Positions 1 to 11,297 of a DNA stretch of 64,000 bases are shown one piece after another. Made by a program: the position numbers and the translations under genes. Position 1 is the first letter of the stretch. Every line of letters begins with the position of its first letter. A model generated the notes under the pieces. It worked only from the letters and a program-made list of their open reading frames with translations. It searched no databases and had not been told where the DNA came from. Source of the DNA: Panicum virgatum (Eukaryota; Streptophyta; Magnoliopsida; Poales; Poaceae). The stretch lies in NCBI RefSeq assembly GCF_016808335.1, contig NC_053146.1, forward strand, positions 31,659,495 to 31,723,494. Direction: 5' to 3'.

Positions 1-689
1 GCCAAAGTAAAGGAGGGTGACCAGTTCCCTCGGCCTTACTCCACTTTTTTAAGCCACCTCAGAGGAATGAAGCATCTTCGGAGTGAAGTTCCTCATCTCT
101 CGTCAGTATCTCACTAGTCTTTCTCTTTACTTCAGTTACTTGTTTACTTTCTATCTTTGATCTGCGGGATCCCTAGTCTGCTTAAGTAGCAAGTTCTACT
201 TATTTGAGAGGGCTTTCTGTCTTGCCGGTAGGTAGGAGTACGTAACTCGATAGTGTTAGGCGTGGTGCCTAGACTTGGTTAGTTACATAGGGTTGTGTTC
301 CACCCCACGGTACCGTAGTGGTAGGCGGCAGGTGGTGACAGCCCTGTCCGACCTTTGTAGTCCACCACATTCGGGTGTTTTCATAGCTGTAGGATTGCCA
401 AAAGTATGTTGGGCCCCTTCTCAGCCCTGTCTGAGCCCTTCGCTTAGGCCGCTGAAGCAGATCAAGATAGTTTACTTGCAAGTCTTCTGGGTAATGAGTT
501 GGCTAACCGATGTTAGACCCTCTGCCCACTTACCTCTCTTCGCCTGGTGGGTCTGGTTGAACTAGTTCTGGGTCTGATCGCACTTTACCATTCCTCGTGG
601 ATTCGATACCCTGGAATACTCCAAGGTGAAAGCTACATCGGTCTCTGTGCGCTTGCAGAGTAATTTGTTTAGGATAAGGAGTGCCAACA
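1..689 (+). repeat. Element E 5' LTR, 3' portion only
   Basis: The sequence matches the end of the 3' LTR of E (17680-18192) and the R/U5 parts of the D LTRs. It ends in GCCAACA directly before a tRNA primer site. The window begins inside this LTR. It holds about 170 bp or more, before the shared TAGTCTGC block, that the 3' LTR of E has lost. Confidence 0.85.
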
Positions 690-696
690 AGCTTTC

Positions 697-714
697 TGGC
701 ACAGTTGCCGGGGA
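697..714 (+). other. Primer binding site of element E, tRNA-Asp-like
   Basis: TGGCACAGTTGCCGGGGA lies eight bases after the LTR end. It closely resembles the TGGCGCCGTTGCCGGGGA site that Athila-type elements use, complementary to the 3' end of tRNA-Asp. The tRNA assignment is from family knowledge. Confidence 0.7.
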
Positions 715-770
715 AAGGTATCAACACTAGTCTAGAATTCGTTTAGCTGTACACCTTTCCGCTCATCCAC

Positions 771-1460
771 ATGGAGTTCTACTCCTAGTTATCCGGCAGT
801 TCCATCCCATGAGTTTTTGGAATGGCCACCACCCTACCACCCCCTTTTATCTGATGGTTATGAGACCAGTCCCAGTCTCGCAGCCATGGTTCGCGCATTG
901 TCCTTCTCTATGAGAAAGGACTAGTATCCCTATCCTCACCTGCTAGAATTCATCCATACCCGGTTCGAACATAAACACCTTACGGTGAAGCTCTCCCCGT
1001 TCTCTCTAACGGGCGAAGCGAAAGTTTGGTACGACCAGACGGCTGGGAGAACCGGAGGAGATTGGATTAAGTTGATGGATGAAATTTTGCTTCCCTGCTA
1101 CCAAAGTGTTCGCACTTGGAATAGCGTGGGAAAGATCTTTGCTAATGGCAAAATCCGGGACACCTCATCGTATTTCGAAAGATGCTGAAGCAACATTTCG
1201 TTGGTTTTTTTAGCCCCTTTTTCCACCCAAACCAACTGACCACTCTATCAGCTGCATCCTCTCACCTCCACCACACATAGTGGAAAATTACCGAACCAAT
1301 CAAGTCCACAGATCATGAGCCACTCATTGATGATATGGCAATGCTCATCTTTACCTCAGTCATGTTTCGAAAATGCCGAAGGAGCATAAGTGCATTACCT
1401 CAAGATCTGAGGCATTCATTCCAGATGCTACATCATAGATTGAGGGCCTTACTGTGATCA
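771..1460 (+). pseudogene. gag remnant of element E
   Basis: A decayed gag starts at the ATG at 771. This is the position equivalent to the gag start of element D (4043), after a similar leader. The clearest stretch is 985-1188, where residues including FSLTGEAKVWY match LFPFSLTGRAKEWY in D, the conserved core of Athila/Tat Gag. The reading frame is broken by stops within a few codons of the start and again after 1188. No zinc knuckle is visible. The product would have been the nucleocapsid-forming Gag protein. It cannot be made from this copy. Confidence 0.7.
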
Positions 1461-2370
1461 CTAGCAAGGAATGGATAGAGGGAGCAGGAATTTAATTCCT
1501 GAAAACTCCTCTGCACTATTGGGGACGCTGCACCATAAGAGAACTTCTACAATTTGAAGGAATTCATGTCCTCCTGTAAGCACCCAAAGTGGATCGACGG
1601 CCAGATGATGGAGAGTAAGAAGATTTTCCCTGTTATGTCCCTGAAGATTGGGCATAATAAGATCTTTCTGGATTTCCACATCTTCGATATCCCTGAAGGT
1701 GATAAGTTCTCTTGATCGGTCAGCCAATAGGGCCACTTGTCAACTCCAATGGATTTCGAGCTACTTTCATAGCTCGAGGTTGACAAAGAGAATATCCCGG
1801 TCAGGCTAGTCCATTCAGGCAATACAATTGCAAAAGGATAGACCGGAGAAAGACCCAATGGAGAAGGCAATGAGCATCTCTAAAGAAGGTGCCTTCAATT
1901 CACCTAGGAAATAGATCCGAGCAGCCACCTCAAGCTCAATGAAGAAGAAAAACCGCAATATCTTCTTCTTGAGCTGAAACCGCTGCCTCCTAGGATGAAG
2001 AACGCCTTCCTCCAACAACAACAATAGCATGCCAGTCTTCATCAGTGACAAGCTGACAGAGAGTGAGACTCGGCGGCTCATTGTAGTCCTAGAGAAAGTA
2101 CCGGTCTGTCATCGGATATTCTCTCCAGGACTAGAAAGGGGATCAGCCCCGACTTGTGCACCCATCGCATTTTTATGGAACCGGACCATAAGTCATCCTG
2201 ACAGCACCAGTGATGGCTGAACAATGCGATGAGGAAGGTAGTGAATCAAGAGGTATTGAGACTACTGCACGCAGGCGTCATCAACCCGGTGTAAGACGGT
2301 GTTTTGGTTAGCCTAGTTCAAGTGGTCCAAAAGAAGAGAGCACTCACCTTTGAGAGTAGAGATATCACAT
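1461..2370 (+). pseudogene. pol remnant of element E, protease to start of reverse transcriptase
   Basis: Translated pieces match the protease-RT linker and N-terminal RT of Athila/Tat pol. There is a stretch like LKIGHNKIFLDFHIFDI, then LPPRMKNAFL, then GISPDLCTHRIFMEP, then a stretch like AMRKVVNQEVLRLLHAGVI, the segment just before the palm domain of RT. The pieces lie in several frames with stops in between. At 2370 the frame is cut by insertion of element D and resumes at 8770. This was the polyprotein that carries protease, reverse transcriptase, RNase H and integrase. Confidence 0.7.
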
Positions 2371-3962
2371 TGTTGGCAGTCGATATGAATGATTTTCGCC
2401 GCCAACGCTCCACCAGATTTCATGAAATATAGGCCATAACCATTATTACTAATGAGTTCTACAAGTTTTGGTGCATATTTGATCTCCGAAACAACATATC
2501 CAAAATTGACCCAAAATGGACACTGTTTGGACCGGAAGGCCCGAATACGGCCGACCGGCATACTTTCGGTGGAATCTTGGCATGAGATTTTACAGTATCA
2601 TCCAGAGGGAGAAATCAAGCCATTCCAATGGGTGGTTTCCCAGAATGGATGAGTTGGAATCAGAAGGCTTGAACCCTTAGGCAAAACGGAGGAATTCTAT
2701 GCCATGATCAGAGCACAAGATAACTACCCATCCAGGAGTGATCTCCAGCCACTCAGGATCGTGTCGGTGCAACGGAGAGCCGAAATCCTTCCAGAGCCAG
2801 GCCGCCCGACCCAAACTACGCTGGTTGAGGAAACCGCCATTTGCACCGACCCCTAGAGAGCATCTGGAGCATCCACGAGAAGGCGGTGGCCGAACGGCTG
2901 AAATCCCAGGCAGGCCAGCCTAGGTGAGGCCGGCCGGCCTCACTTTTTCACCGTTTGGACCAAATCCAATTGGAGGTTGCTTCAACCGACATTGCAAGAA
3001 GGAATCTTGGGGGCATATTTGAATATTAGAGGATCCTAGGCCGGCCGGCCTAGGGGAGGCCGGCCGGCCCCACTTTGCAGCCCCTCAAGTTGCCCTTTCA
3101 CGTGCAGTTTAAGCCAAGAAAGTGGTTGCGTACCTTTATAGCTACTTGAAGAACCGACCTCCGCAGCACTATAAAACGGACCCCTCACACCTCACTTCAA
3201 ACCACAGTGAATTGGAGCAAGTCCAAGGTGAAGCGTAGCGCTCCACATATCTTAGAAAATAGGGAGAGAGGCGAGGTGAGAGTTCGGAGAGGAGACAAAG
3301 TGTCGGCCCCTCTCCAACTTTGTGCCTCCGAGGAATGAAGCTTCGATTCGAGTAATTTCCTCTTCTTTCGTCAGTATTACTTTCTCTCCTTTACTTTATT
3401 AGTACTTGAATACTTGATCTCTCTAGTTGTGGGATCCCTTATCCGCGTGGATAGCAAGTTCTACCCATTTGGGGTTTCTTCTTGCCTTAATGTGAGGCGG
3501 AAGTCAGTGACTCTATAGTGTAGGTGTGGTACCTAGACCGGGTTAGTTACCTTGGGTTGTGTTCCACCCCACGAAACTGCAGTGATAGGCGGCAGGTGGT
3601 GACAGCCCTGTATGTCCTTTGTAGTCCACCACATTCGGGTGTTTTCATAGCAGTAGGATTGCCAAAAGTATGTTGGGCCTTCTTCCTACTCCTGTGTGAG
3701 CCCTTTGCTTAGGCTGCCGAAGTAACTAGAGTACAAGTCAAGTATTCTTGACAGGAGTAATTAGTAGTAGGACGTTAGACTACCTCTGCCTATCTTACCT
3801 GGACCTCTTCACTCCCATCATACCCCCAAGATAAAAAAGAATCACTACTCAGTACACTTCTCGTTCCTCGTGGATTCGATACCCTGGAATACTCCCGGGT
3901 GAAAGCTACATCGGTATCCATATGCTTGCGGATTTATTTTGTTAGGCTAAGGACTGCCAACA
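2371..3962 (+). repeat. Element D 5' LTR (1592 bp)
   Basis: It starts TGTTGGCAGTCGATA and ends GCCAACA. It lacks two short segments present in the 3' LTR: one unit of the CATAACCATG duplication near the start, and about 20 bp around the second GGCC quasi-palindrome. These look like post-insertion deletions. Confidence 0.9.
3169..3176 (+). promoter_or_regulatory. TATA box in D 5' LTR
   Basis: CTATAAAA lies in the same place as CTATAAAA in the 3' LTR of D and in the 3' LTR of E. It follows the GC-rich U3 part, about 790 bp before the LTR end. Confidence 0.6.
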
Positions 3963-3969
3963 AGCTTTC

Positions 3970-3987
3970 TGGCACCGTCGCTGGGGA
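3970..3987 (+). other. Primer binding site of element D, tRNA-Asp-like
   Basis: TGGCACCGTCGCTGGGGA lies seven bases after the LTR end and differs slightly from the Athila-type tRNA-Asp site. Confidence 0.7.
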
Positions 3988-4042
3988 ACAGTAGCTGTAC
4001 TAGTATTGATTCAAGTTTATCCTTGTATCATCCACCTTTCTT

Positions 4043-5503
4043 ATGGACTCCATGACCCTTCATGACTTCTCGGCTCCAAGCCGTGGTAGTCATCATGGTG
4101 AGCATCCACCTTCATGTCATTCCATCCTTACACCAGGCTATGAGATCTGCCCTTGCATTGTAGCTATGGTTCGATCACAATCTTTTTTTGGGCACAAGGA
4201 TGAAAATCCTTACACTCACCTACATGAATTCGAGCAGAACTGCTCTATCATTTCAATACTAGGCATGCACCATGAAACCGTGAAATGGAAGCTTTTCCCA
4301 TTCTCGTTGACTGGTCGTGCCAAAGAATGGTATTACGTGACCGTAGGAAGTGTAGAGGGTGATTGGAATATTCTGAAAGACAAGTTTTGTCTTCGCTACT
4401 TCCACAAAAAGAAGATTGTTGCCCTTCGTGAAGAAGTTCTAACCTTCAAGCAACGGGAGGAAGAATCGGTAGGAGCAGCATGGGCTCGTTATACCGAGCT
4501 GATCTTTTTAGGACCAGACTTGCGTATACCCGAGGCTATGCAATTACAGCACTTTTCCTATGGCCTTAGAACAAATAGCGCGATCTATTTAGACTAGGCC
4601 TCCGGAGGGTCCTTCTTATACAAAACCATAAGCGAAGCCAAAGCCATCCTTAATAGGATCCTTCAAAATACCGAGTATACCGGAGTATATGAAGACCCAC
4701 CTGAAGAATCTCGAGAGTCTACTCAAAGAGCGGAACCTTCCACCCAATCTCCAACACCTTGCCCACAAAGGATTTCCGAACCAAACTTTTCCCCCTCATA
4801 TCCTGAGCCCTCCAGCTAAAATCATCGACTTTTCTTCTTATCCATTTTTGACAATGATGAATCAACAATGTACGGTGATGTCTCATCATTACCAAAGGAA
4901 GAAAGTGATGCTGATGGAGAATCTAAGGTAGTAACTCCCGATCCTGAGGGAGAATCCTTGACCAAAACTGACCAAGTAAAGGAGGATTCATCATTCCTTA
5001 TCATGGAGTTCCAATTCTCAGAGGACGAATTTGGATTTTCTGATGAGGAGTTTAAAGCTTCTATCTCATCAAGTTCCTCCAATCCCCAAGAATCATATCA
5101 ATGCCATGATCCATTTTGTGACTCCGAGGAAAAACCTTTTCTTCTTGACCCAGAGCAATCCAAGGATTTCCATATTGAAGGCATTGGTTTTGATATGCCT
5201 TATGAGTGTTATAAGCTAGAGCATGATGTCAAAAATATCTGCTCTATGGATACTCTTGAGGTAGTGGACTCCATATTGGATCTGGAAGCCAATGATGAGG
5301 ATGGAAGTTTCATCTTTGAAAGACCACAAGATACATACTCTTTCAATGAGACTCCATCTCCTCTCGCTATTAGCACACACACCGAGTCCAACCATCCCAT
5401 GCCCCTGCATCAGAAAATTTTTGAAAGTGTGGTTGTGGATGAATTTGTCTATAATAAATATTGCAAATCTCGTTGTGGTTTGTTGTGCACATCTTGCAGC
5501 TAG
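4043..5503 (+). pseudogene. gag-like ORF of element D with long acidic C-terminal part, two in-frame stops
   Basis: One reading frame of 487 codons runs from the ATG at 4043 to the TAG at 5503. It is interrupted by TAG at 4595-4597 and TAA at 4817-4819 with no frameshift. The N-terminal ~185 residues are an Athila/Tat-type Gag capsid region (LFPFSLTGRAKEWY, then an R/K-rich segment, then ARYTELIFLGPDL). The second half is strongly acidic and serine-rich and ends in a cysteine-rich tail (KYCKSRCGLLCTSC). No CCHC zinc knuckle is visible, and no pol follows. The second half matches no domain I know. It could be a Gag C-terminal domain specific to this family, or a fused segment of other origin. 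Confidence 0.75.
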
Positions 5504-7140
5504 ATATCATGAATTCAATCTAGAGATTGGTGATGGAGGGAGCCACAACACCAAGCTAGCTGCAACATCAAGAAGAGGCTCCCAAGGTCGAGCTTTTGAT
5601 CATAAACAAGCACTGCCGGGAGGTAACCCGTATTTTTTTCAGTCTTCTATTTCTTTTTCTTTCTTTGTCAAAAACAAAAATAAATAAATAAACAAATCTT
5701 TACTTTCCAATAAAATAAACTTGAAAAGAGCTTCAAGACTTAATTCTAGGACACCCTCCCTTCGGGTATTCTTTTCATATATGTGGTTGGTGCACACTTG
5801 TGTGCCAACCACACCCCTATTCTCACATTCTGCGAAGTACCCAGGTAATTACAGCACACATGACGAATGGAGAGCACCAGAAAAAGTTGAGAGCAATTTG
5901 CCGCAGGAAAAGCCGGGAGGCCAAATCTAGGCCAACCGGCATACCAATTCTGTAGTCTCTAGCAACGCCCAATGGACTTGTGACACGCGCAGCACAACGG
6001 ACACAACGCAATAGGCCGTTTGCAAAATGGTGGAGGATCAGGCCGCCCGGCCTAAGTTTAGGCCGCCTGGCCCCACTATCAGCGAAATGCCGAGATCTTT
6101 CTCGTGCTGCAAGTTTGCAAGTCCTATAGCTCACTTCTCTAAAAGATCAGTTCAAATTGTGCCTGGTTTAATACAAACTAAAATTTTGAACATGAACTTA
6201 GAGAAAGATGAAATCATTTCTTGAAACTCAACATGTGCCTAAGTCTTATTTCTAATGCAAGTATTTACATGCCTTTGGAACTTAACTTTGTTAGGTCCAT
6301 CAAATCTTTTGTTTATTGACCCTTATGATACTTTGATCCAAAGTCATGCTTGCTCTAATTCAAGGACTTGGAGGAATTTGTTTTAAAACAAAATCATGGC
6401 AACTCACAAGCTCAAATACCACTAATGCCACATACATATATGAGAAGTAGCTCTTATGATTCCACATAGCTATCTTGTACATTTTGAGCTAGTTCAAACT
6501 TGTTGCCCCTCAAGTTATTCTATGCACACTCTTTACTTTGATCATACACGTACACAACATCAACCACTGTCCGTCATGAACAATCTTGCATAAGCTCGTC
6601 ATCCCCCTGAAAAGAAAAAGAAAACAAGAAAGTGAGTCATCATGCTCATGAATCCTTGTTCAAGCAAAAAAAAAGAGGAAGGATGATAAGAGCAAAAGTA
6701 TAGACAACGGACAAGTGTCGCGGTTTACACATGCACATGATCAAAGTACTTGAAAGGCTTGGCTACTTAGAGACACATTGTTTGAACCTGCAAAATAAAT
6801 GAAAAAGATGAGCACGTACCTCTGTTACCATATACACAAGAGAGAGGCTTCGCCTTAAGAGAATCATACACCTTGAGTGCCCGAGTGAATTGAGCATTCA
6901 AGAGTTTGCCTTTGTTTTAAAAAATCTAAAAAACCCTCCAAGCTCCAAGAAGAAAGGCCTACATTGATTCTTGGTGACAAGTTTTGAGGATCAATAGATG
7001 AAAGTGATGATGTTAGCCACCTGGAATCCAAGGTATGCAAAGAAAGGTAAGAAATAATTCTTATGCATAGTTTGAGTTTATGAAACCAGTCTTGGCTCTT
7101 TTCTCGACCTTATTGCTCGGGGCGAGCAAAGTCTGGCTGT
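5504..7140 (+). other. 3' untranslated region of element D
   Basis: No coding sequence is supported here. It contains a hairpin (5783-5812), a GGCC quasi-palindrome (about 6040-6072), and AT-rich stretches. A block just before the polypurine tract, around GTTAGCCACCTGGAATCC (about 7012), is shared with E (near 12440) and with C in reverse (near 49660). Confidence 0.7.
5783..5812 (+). other. Hairpin downstream of gag in element D
   Basis: GTGGTTGG pairs with CCAACCAC and CACAC pairs with GTGTG, with a two-base bulge and a TT loop. Equivalent hairpins lie at 11298-11331 in E and 50889-50918 in C. Confidence 0.65.
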
Positions 7141-7147
7141 GGGGGTG
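7141..7147 (+). other. Polypurine tract of element D
   Basis: GGGGGTG lies directly before the 3' LTR start. E and C have the same motif at the same place. It would prime plus-strand DNA synthesis. Confidence 0.7.
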
Positions 7148-8769
7148 TGTTGGCGGTCGATATCAATGATTTTCCCCGCCAACGCTCCGTCTAATTTCAT
7201 GAAATATAAGACATAACCATGCCATAACCATTATTACTAATGAGTTCCACAAGTTTTGGAGCATATTTGATCTCAGGAACAACATATCCAAAATTGACCC
7301 AAAACGGACAATGTTTGGACCGGAAGGCCCGAATCTGGCCGACCAGCATACTTTCGGTGGAATCTTGGCATGAGATTTTACCAGTATAATCCAGAGGGAG
7401 AAATCAAGCCATTCCAATGGGTGGTTTCCCATAATGCACAAGTTGGAATCAGAAGGCTTGAACCCTTAGGCAAAACGGAGGAATTATGTGCCATGATCAG
7501 AGCACAAGATAACTACCCATCCAGGTGTGATCTCCAGCCATTGAGGATCATGTCGGTGCAACGGAGGGCCGAAATCCTTCCAGAGGCAGGCCGCCCGTCC
7601 TAAGTTTAGGCCTCCCGGCCCAAACTACGTCGGTTGAGGAAACCACCTTTTGCACCGACCCCCAGAGAGCATCTGGAGCATCCACGAGAAGGCGGTGGCC
7701 GAACGGCTAAAATCCCAGGCCGGCCGGCCTAGGTGAGGCCGGCCAGCCTCACTTTTTCACCGTTTGGACCAAATCCAATTGGAGGTTGCTTCAACCAACG
7801 TTGCAAGAAGGAATCTTGGGGGCATATTCGAATATCGGAGGATCCTAGGCCTGCCGACCTAGGGGAGCCCGGCCAGCCCCACTTTGCAGCCCCCCAAGTC
7901 GCCCTTTTGTGTGGAGTTTAAGCCAAGAGTGGTTGCGTACCTTCACAGCTACCTGGAGAACCGACCTCTGCAGCACTATAAAAGGGACCCCTCACCCCTC
8001 ACTTCAAACCACGGTGAATTGGAGCAATTCCAAGGTGAAGCGTAGCGCTCCACATATCTTAGAAAATAGGGAGAGAGGCGAGGTGAGAGTCCGGAGAGGA
8101 GCCGGAGTGTCGGCCCCTCTCCAACTTTGTGCCTCCAAGGAATGAAGCTTCGATTCGAGTAATTTCCTCTTCTTTTGTCAGTATTACTTTCTCTCCTTTA
8201 CTTTATTAGTACTTGAATACTTGATCTCTCTAGTTGCGGGATCCCTTGTCCATGTGGGTAGCAAGTTCTACCCATTTGGGGTTTCTTCTTGCCTTAATGT
8301 GAGGCGGAAGTCAGTGACTCGATAGTGTAGGTGTGGTACCTAGACTTGGTTAGTTACCTTGGGTTGTGTTCCACCCCACGGAACCGCAGTGGTAGGCGGC
8401 AGGTGGTGATAGCCCTGTCCGTTCTTTGTAGTCCACCATGTTCGGGTGTTTTCATAGCAGTAGGATTGCAAAAAGTATGTTGGGCCTTCTTCCCACTCCT
8501 ATGTGAGCCCTTCGCTTAGGCCGCCAAAGTAACTAGAGCACAAGTCAAGTATTCTTGACAGGAGTAGTTAGTAGTACGACGTTAGACTACCTCTGCCTAT
8601 CTTACCTGGTCCTCTTCACTCCCGTCATACCCCCGGGATAAACAAGAATCACTACTCAATACACTTCTCGTTCCTCGTGGATTCCATACCCTGGAATACT
8701 CCCGGGTGAAAGCTACATCGGTATCCGTATGCTTGCGGATTTATTCTGTTAGGCTAAGGACTGCCAACA
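7148..8769 (+). repeat. Element D 3' LTR (1622 bp)
   Basis: It starts TGTTGGCGGTCGATA and ends GCCAACA, and is collinear with 2371-3962. It holds two pairs of GGCC quasi-palindromes in U3 and a TATA box at 7976-7983. The right-hand duplicated site is CACAC at 8770-8774. Confidence 0.9.
7976..7983 (+). promoter_or_regulatory. TATA box in D 3' LTR
   Basis: CTATAAAA lies at the position aligned with 3169-3176 of the 5' LTR. Confidence 0.6.
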
Positions 8770-10258
8770 CACACCTCAGAGGGAAGTCATCAAGGACATG
8801 TATCGATAGTCAACAAGACTATCCGAAATGACCACTATCCTCTCCGCTTCTTTGACTAGGTGCTTGGACGGCTAGCTAAACACTCATTCTTCCAATACCT
8901 TGACGGATATTCTGGTCATCACCAAGTTTGTATGACCAAGTAAGACTACCTACACCTGTCCCTCGGCACATTCGCCTACCGGTGAATGTCGTTGGTCTTT
9001 GCAATGCACCAGCTTTACTTCAGAGGTGTAAGATGGCGACTTTCTCTGACCAAATTGAGAGCATTCATGGATAATTTCTCAGTCTCTGGCAATTGCCAAG
9101 AAACACACCTTGACCTTAATTAGGACAAGTGTCACTTTATGGTCAGAGAAAAGATTGTCCTCGGACATTGAGTGCCATGAGGCACTCGTTTCTTCACCCA
9201 TCGTACATCCTCCCGATTGGAAATTTCCTTTCGAGGCCACGGGCGTTGCAAATGATTACGCCATCAGAGCAGTGCCAGGTCAATGCAAGGACAAGCAGCA
9301 TTATGCCAAATTTTATGCAAATAAGACATTGACCTGATCTCAGTTATGCAACAATGGAGAAGGAACTTCTAGCATTGGTATTTGCCTTAAGTTTAGCTCC
9401 TTCTTGGATGGTGCCAAGGTGATAGTATACACGGATCATGCTACACTAAAGCACCTATTGATCAAGGAGGAAGTCATGCCACGACTCATCCGTTGGATTC
9501 TGCTCCAACAAGAATTTGAAATCAAGAGATAAGGAAGGAGCAGAAAATTGTGTGGCTGCTCATCTCTCAGGGATTCAAGTAACCGATTGACTTTTCAAGA
9601 GATGATACTCTTCTAGAGGTCACTATATCCAGACCAAGGTATGAGGATTAAGTGAATGCAGACTGGATATATACCTCTAGATGAAGATAAGAAGAAGCTA
9701 TATTCACCTCAGCAAATACCACCCTTGGAAGAACCCCTATCCATTCAAAGTCAGTGCTATTGGTTTACTACACTGCTGCGTCCCGCTATGTGAGACCCGC
9801 AAGATTCTTGAGCATGCCACTCTTTACCATAAGGATGATACTACAAGTATTCCGTATCCATGCTTGGGTTTGGCAGAATGTACAATTCTAGCCAACCAAG
9901 TTTTAAGACGCTAAAGAATCTGTCCGGTGCCCAAGATGTCAGAAACACGGGAATTTTAATTCCCCTGATGCTTTGCCACTGAAGAGCAACCTTCAGTTGG
10001 AAGTAACCGACATATGGGGAGTTCACCTCGTGTCTTTCCCTATGTCAGAGCAAGTACATTTTGGAGGCGACGGACTATTAGTCCAAATGGATGAAGCACT
10101 TCCTGTGTTGCGGACGACTCAAAGAATTCAAAGAAGATGGTTCTGGAAATCACATTTCCTTGCTTTGAATTTCCAAGAGTCATGTCTGGTAGTGAAGGCT
10201 CACACTTCACAAGACAAGACCAACATGAAGTGTCTCAGCGAATTGAGAGTAAAACCAC
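8770..10258 (+). pseudogene. pol remnant of element E: reverse transcriptase, RNase H, start of integrase
   Basis: The RT frame cut at 2370 continues here. 8770-9120 gives RT palm pieces (LNKATRNDHYP-like, then a LAKHSFFQYLDGYSG-like stretch). 9126-9600 gives RNase H pieces (DYAIRAVPGQCKDKQHYAKFYA, then a [13 protein letters not shown] stretch). From about 9600 the spacer and integrase zinc-binding part follow, with CQKHGNFNSPDALPLKSNLQ near 9940-10000 and the core start near 10040. Stops and frameshifts are frequent. After 10258, near the residues CLSELRV, the integrase is broken by a copied block of E's own 3' untranslated region. Confidence 0.75.
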
Positions 10259-10544
10259 TGAAGAAAAGAAAAAAAAAGGGGAGAAGCGAGTGAGCCTACA
10301 ATCTTATTCGAGCAAAAAAAAAAAAAAGAGGACAAAGGGGAAGGGTGGAGAAGCCAAGTTTAAACACCACCCAAAGGACATTCATCCCTCGCACACATAT
10401 GCACATGACGAAGTTCTAAAGGTGACATGATCTCTCAAAGACAAGACCTTTGAGATCTAGCAAAATAAATGAGGAAGATATGTGATTCTATCCCTACCTT
10501 GAGCCACACAAAAGCCTTTCTAAATGTAGGAGTGGTTTTCTCTA
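10259..10544 (+). repeat. Copy of E's 3' untranslated segment inserted into its integrase
   Basis: About 286 bp here are nearly identical to 11985-12269 in the same element, same orientation. They start in an A-rich GAAAAGAAAA tract and end at TTTTCTCTA. The block replaces roughly 20 bp of integrase coding sequence between the CLSELRV region and the PQTNGQAE-like region. It contains poly-A runs and no coding signal. Confidence 0.85.
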
Positions 10545-11160
10545 TACCGTCCCTAGACCAATGGCCAGGCAGAAATATCTCACAAGAAGATCAGAAACAT
10601 TCTGTGGAAGAGAGTGAATGCCATTGGAAAGGATGGAATATAATGATTCCCGAGGCACTCTGGGCACATTGAACAACCATCAAGACACTGATAGGACAAA
10701 CATCGCACCAGCTGATCTATGGCAAAACTTGCCATATATCAGTTGACCTTGAATTCAGATCCCATGGGGCAATTAAGAGGTGAAACATGTATCTCCAATC
10801 AGCCAGGGTTAAAAGGCAAATCCAATGGGCTGAATTGGATGAATGGAGGAAGAAGGCTTACCACAGCTCCATGCTCTACAAGGAGCAGATGAAAAGATGA
10901 CACGATAAGCAGGTCAAGATCAAGCATTTCAAGTTGGGGAATAAGGTACTACTCTTTAATTCCCACCTTCGTTTATTTGGTCGTGGCAAGCTTAGAAGTA
11001 AGTGGAAAGAGCCTAGTTCAATAGACCCTCCAGGACAATGACGGGAATATCTTCAATCATTGAAAATGTTCCTCAAGCCCGAACTACCGGAACTCAAAGA
11101 AATAGACGTCTGTGAGTTTTCCGAGCTAGAACCCCCGTCTATGGTCATCGCCAGACCTTA
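10545..11160 (+). pseudogene. pol remnant of element E: C-terminal integrase
   Basis: Coding similarity resumes at a degraded PYHPQTNGQAE-like stretch and continues through a KTCHISVDLEF-like, a RQIQWAELDEW-like and an FKLGNKVLLFNS-like segment. These parallel minus-strand element C (52580-52846 and beyond). The remnant ends near 11160. Several stops are present. Integrase would insert the cDNA into the host chromosome. Confidence 0.75.
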
Positions 11161-11297
11161 AATGTGCCTTACCATAGTCTAGGATAATGGGCGCAAGTTT
11201 ATTTCTCAAGTTTGGTTTCAGCAGCGCCCAGTTATGTTTGAAAAAAAATAAATTAAATTAAAATAAACTTTAAAAAATGCTTCATACTTGCGCTTTA

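Larger units (their letters stand above)
2371..8769 (+). mobile_element. Element D: pol-less Athila/Tat-like LTR retrotransposon, nested in E
   Basis: D is a 6.4 kb element with two LTRs (2371-3962 and 7148-8769), a primer site (3970-3987), one gag-like reading frame (4043-5503), a long 3' untranslated region and a polypurine tract (7141-7147). Nothing in the 3.2 kb interior resembles protease, RT, RNase H or integrase, so it is non-autonomous. LTR ends are TGTTGG and CCAACA. The flanks are CACAT on the left and CACAC on the right, a five-base duplication with one mismatch. E's RT frame continues across the insertion at 8770. An E/C-like relative could have supplied its enzymes; that is inference. 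Confidence 0.85.

Noticed and set aside
2907..3072. CRISPR-like or satellite array from repeated GGCC motifs
   Set aside because: Units are quasi-palindromes at irregular spacing within LTRs of a plant element; no regular spacers.
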